Translations under genes and position numbers: made by a program
Shown: one piece after another, positions 6,501 to 7,189 of the stretch
Numbering within the stretch: position 1 is the first letter of the stretch
Layout of the letters: every line of letters starts with the position of its first letter
The notes under the pieces: model-generated
What the model saw: the letters and a program-made list of their open reading frames with translations, nothing else
Databases searched by the model: none
Told to the model about the DNA's origin: nothing
NCBI GenBank assembly: GCA_026984355.1
Contig: JALSSG010000247.1
Coordinates: 1 to 7,189 of the forward strand
Length of the DNA stretch: 7,189 bases
From: Hydrogenothermaceae bacterium
GTDB lineage: Bacteria > Aquificota > Aquificia > Aquificales > Hydrogenothermaceae
Direction: 5' to 3'

Positions 6501-7189
6501 ACATGGACAGCCATCTGGTCGCCATCAAAGTCTGCGTTAAATGGAGGACAAACCAGTGGATGAAGCTGAATAGCTTTTCCTTCTATCAATTTTGGTTCAA
6601 ATGCTTGTATTGATACTCTATGTAATGTTGGTGCCCTATTAAGTAAAACAGGATGTTGGTTTACCACTTCTTCAAGACATTCCCATACTTCTGGTGTTTT
6701 TTCTTCAACCATTCTTTTTGCATTTTTTATTGAAGTTGCATAACCTTTTTCTTCTAATCTTCTATATACAAAAGGTTTATAAAGTTCTAAAGCCATTATT
6801 TTAGGAAGTCCACACTCATGCATTTTAAGTTCAGGACCTACAACTATAACAGAACGTCCAGAATAGTCTACTCTTTTTCCTAAAAGGTTCTGTCTAAATC
6901 TACCTTGTTTACCCCTTAATGTATCAGATAGAGATTTTAAAGGTCTGTTGTTCTGAGTTACTATTCTTCCTCTTCTTCCATTGTCTATAAGGGCATCTAC
7001 TGCTTCTTGTAGCATTCTTTTTTCATTTCTTATGATAATCTCTGGTGCATCAAGTTCTATTAGTCTTTTTAACCTGTTATTTCTGTTTATAACCCTTCTA
7101 TAAAGGTCGTTTAAATCAGAAGTAGCAAATCTACCACCATCTAAAGGGATAAGTGGCCTTAGGTCTGGTGGTATAACAGGAATAACATC
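3581..7189 (-). CDS. rpoC: DNA-directed RNA polymerase subunit beta', C-terminal 1202 codons (5' end beyond window)
   Basis: The beta' subunit forms half of the RNA polymerase active cleft. The frame is open to the right edge; the first visible codons read DVIPVIPPDLRPLIPLDGGR and match the conserved region before the switch 2/rudder area, so a few hundred N-terminal codons (zinc ribbon, clamp) are missing. In order: RQNLLGKRVDYSGRSV; the catalytic NADFDGD (6538-6518) whose three Asp hold Mg2+; the bridge-helix and downstream segments SGARGNRDQIRQLAGMRG and GARKGLADTALKTA; four zinc-type Cys (codons at 5519, 5297, 5276 and 5267); trigger-loop first half GTQLTMRTFHIGG; an insertion of about 200 residues; trigger-loop second half DIVGGLPRVEELLEAREP; a duplicated jaw module; VYRLQGVDINDKH; and ITKASLTTRSWISAASFQETTRVL near the end. 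The stop is TAA at 3583-3581, followed by a terminator. An internal ATG at 7015 is not the start, because conserved coding sequence continues upstream of it. Confidence 0.98.
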   Translation of the reverse strand, partial: DVIPVIPPDLRPLIPLDGGRFATSDLNDLYRRVINRNNRLKRLIELDAPEIIIRNEKRMLQEAVDALIDNGRRGRIVTQNNRPLKSLSDTLRGKQGRFRQNLLGKRVDYSGRSVIVVGPELKMHECGLPKIMALELYKPFVYRRLEEKGYATSIKNAKRMVEEKTPEVWECLEEVVNQHPVLLNRAPTLHRVSIQAFEPKLIEGKAIQLHPLVCPPFNADFDGDQMAVHVPLSVEAQLESYILMLSTQNILSPAHGKPITMPSQDIILGAHYMTQELEGAKGEGKSFASPEDAKLAYELGKIDLLAKIKVKMEGKIVETTVGRILFNEALPKGFPFVNEVLDKKKVSKLISNVYDMFGNEVTADTLDRLKEIGFKYATKAGISISLSDLIVPKKKWEIVKRAMEEADKVWQQYVNGIITKGERHNKVIDIWSQATNEVTKLMFEEIENTKIVENGKEYPGTFNPIFMMAHSGARGNRDQIRQLAGMRGLMAKHSGEFIETPIRSNFREGLSVVEYFISTYGARKGLADTALKTAVAGYLTRRLVDVAQDVVITNEDCGTLNGLTVSAIIESGEIIVPLKDRIIGRYAAEDIYDPYTDELIVKRNEEITEEIANKIEQAGIEEVKIRSVLTCEQRQGVCALCYGRDLAQKKLVDIGEAVGIIAAQSIGEPGTQLTMRTFHIGGAATAQAVQTSHVADVEGIVKYVNIKTVQDKEGNILIINREGRLEIVDEEGKVKERFPVQYGAVLKVKDGQKVKPGDVLVEWDPFSTPIIVEVGGEVELRDIILDVTLREERDNITGKTILDISFMRPKDAYLHTPRIIVKGDDGKEYIYDLPVNTLLLIPRDKLGTDWQKCLACSEAEKADVYHNYLQVKKGYRVEAGEIIAKIPRERAKVRDIVGGLPRVEELLEAREPKNKAIVTEIDGIVRLFEDADEIILYNPITRESETYDVPEDAYVIVKNGQHVKKGQDLVDNGTVKADFDGIVRLKSKGIRIVVFNKETGLQREYFIPKGRHIIVKDGEIVKAGDPLTDGTPNPHDILKIMGPEELAKFLVKEVQMVYRLQGVDINDKHFEVIIRQILRKVKIVDPGDSRFLLNEIVDKLDLEEEVKRVNEEGGKPPKAEPVLVGITKASLTTRSWISAASFQETTRVLADAAVEGKEDTLEGLKENVIIGNIVPAGTGVKMYSEVEAIIPKEILESTELSE
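4097..4444 (-). repeat. Tandem duplicated 58-residue module in the beta' jaw
   Basis: Two adjacent coding blocks of exactly 58 codons, 4444-4271 (AIVTEIDGIVRL...) and 4270-4097 (TVKADFDGIVRL...), align without a gap. By eye 20 of 58 residues are identical, including DGIVRL at 7-12 and IVK-x-G-x-x-VK-x-G-x-x-L-x-D at 41-56. The pattern is that of a sandwich-barrel hybrid motif. As I recall it, E. coli beta' has one such block at this place. The divergence shows an old protein-level duplication, not a recent DNA repeat. Confidence 0.8.
4508..5140 (-). other. Trigger-loop insertion (SI3-like) within rpoC, with a CxxC motif
   Basis: About 210 codons separate the trigger-loop halves MRTFHIGG and DIVGGLPRV. 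The position and motifs (YGAVLKVKDGQKVKPGD, EWDPFSTPI) correspond to the SI3 insertion of Gram-negative-type RNA polymerases, made of sandwich-barrel hybrid motifs. Near its end lies a segment with WQKCLACSEAEK (CLAC codons at 4633-4622) that seems extra compared with E. coli SI3. The boundaries are approximate and drawn from the conserved flanks. Confidence 0.75.
6518..6538 (-). other. RNA polymerase catalytic Mg2+-binding motif NADFDGD
   Basis: The absolutely conserved beta' motif is encoded here intact. The three Asp codons are at 6532-6530, 6526-6524 and 6520-6518 and hold the catalytic Mg2+ used in nucleotide addition. This shows that the rpoC fragment encodes an active-type enzyme. Confidence 0.97.

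Noticed and set aside
7013..7015. ATG at 7015 as the start of rpoC
   Set aside because: The same frame continues upstream to the window edge with 58 codons that match conserved beta' sequence, such as PPDLRPLIPLDGGRFATSDL.
1..7189. Mobile elements, CRISPR arrays, tRNA or rRNA genes, defence or biosynthetic systems
   Set aside because: All sequence outside short spacers is accounted for by five housekeeping genes, and no direct-repeat array, transposase or tRNA-like cloverleaf was seen.

Overview
All genes in this window lie on the minus strand. In transcription order (descending coordinates) they are: the 3' two thirds or more of rpoC (RNA polymerase beta', cut at the right edge), an intrinsic terminator, a 180-bp A+T-rich spacer with a strong sigma70-type promoter, rpsL (S12), rpsG (S7), fusA (EF-G), and the first 109 codons of tuf (EF-Tu, cut at the left edge). 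This is the classic bacterial str operon downstream of the rpo genes. The window is therefore core information-processing machinery. I see no sign of a mobile element, CRISPR array, RNA gene or defence system.

The organism is a bacterium with low G+C: hand counts of sampled lines give about 35% in fusA and rpsG. The beta' protein has a long insertion between the two trigger-loop halves, as in Gram-negative-type polymerases. It also has a Lys/Glu-rich, charged composition and heavy AGA/ATA codon use. With the EF-G and EF-Tu sequences, this suggests a thermophilic member of the Aquificota (Hydrogenothermaceae such as Sulfurihydrogenibium or Persephonella, or possibly Desulfurobacteriaceae). That placement is inferred from memory of family sequences, not from a search.

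Layout: 1-329 tuf fragment; 330-370 spacer with the tuf ribosome binding site; 371-2452 fusA; 2453-2514 spacer; 2515-2994 rpsG; 2995-3013 spacer; 3014-3400 rpsL with a GTG start; 3401-3580 promoter/terminator spacer; 3581-7189 rpoC fragment. S12 and S7 are 30S proteins at the decoding site and head. EF-G and EF-Tu are the two elongation GTPases. RNA polymerase beta' is made from the preceding transcription unit, which appears to end at the terminator at 3551-3574.

Five points deserve a second look. (1) The tuf fragment has about 45% G+C and codon choices unlike its neighbours. (2) The tuf Shine-Dalgarno is ideally spaced for an out-of-frame ATG that opens an 8-codon ORF overlapping the true start. 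(3) The beta' jaw region carries two tandem 58-residue modules that align without gaps. (4) The trigger-loop insertion contains a CxxC motif. (5) Short palindromes and a second possible promoter crowd the rpsL promoter region.
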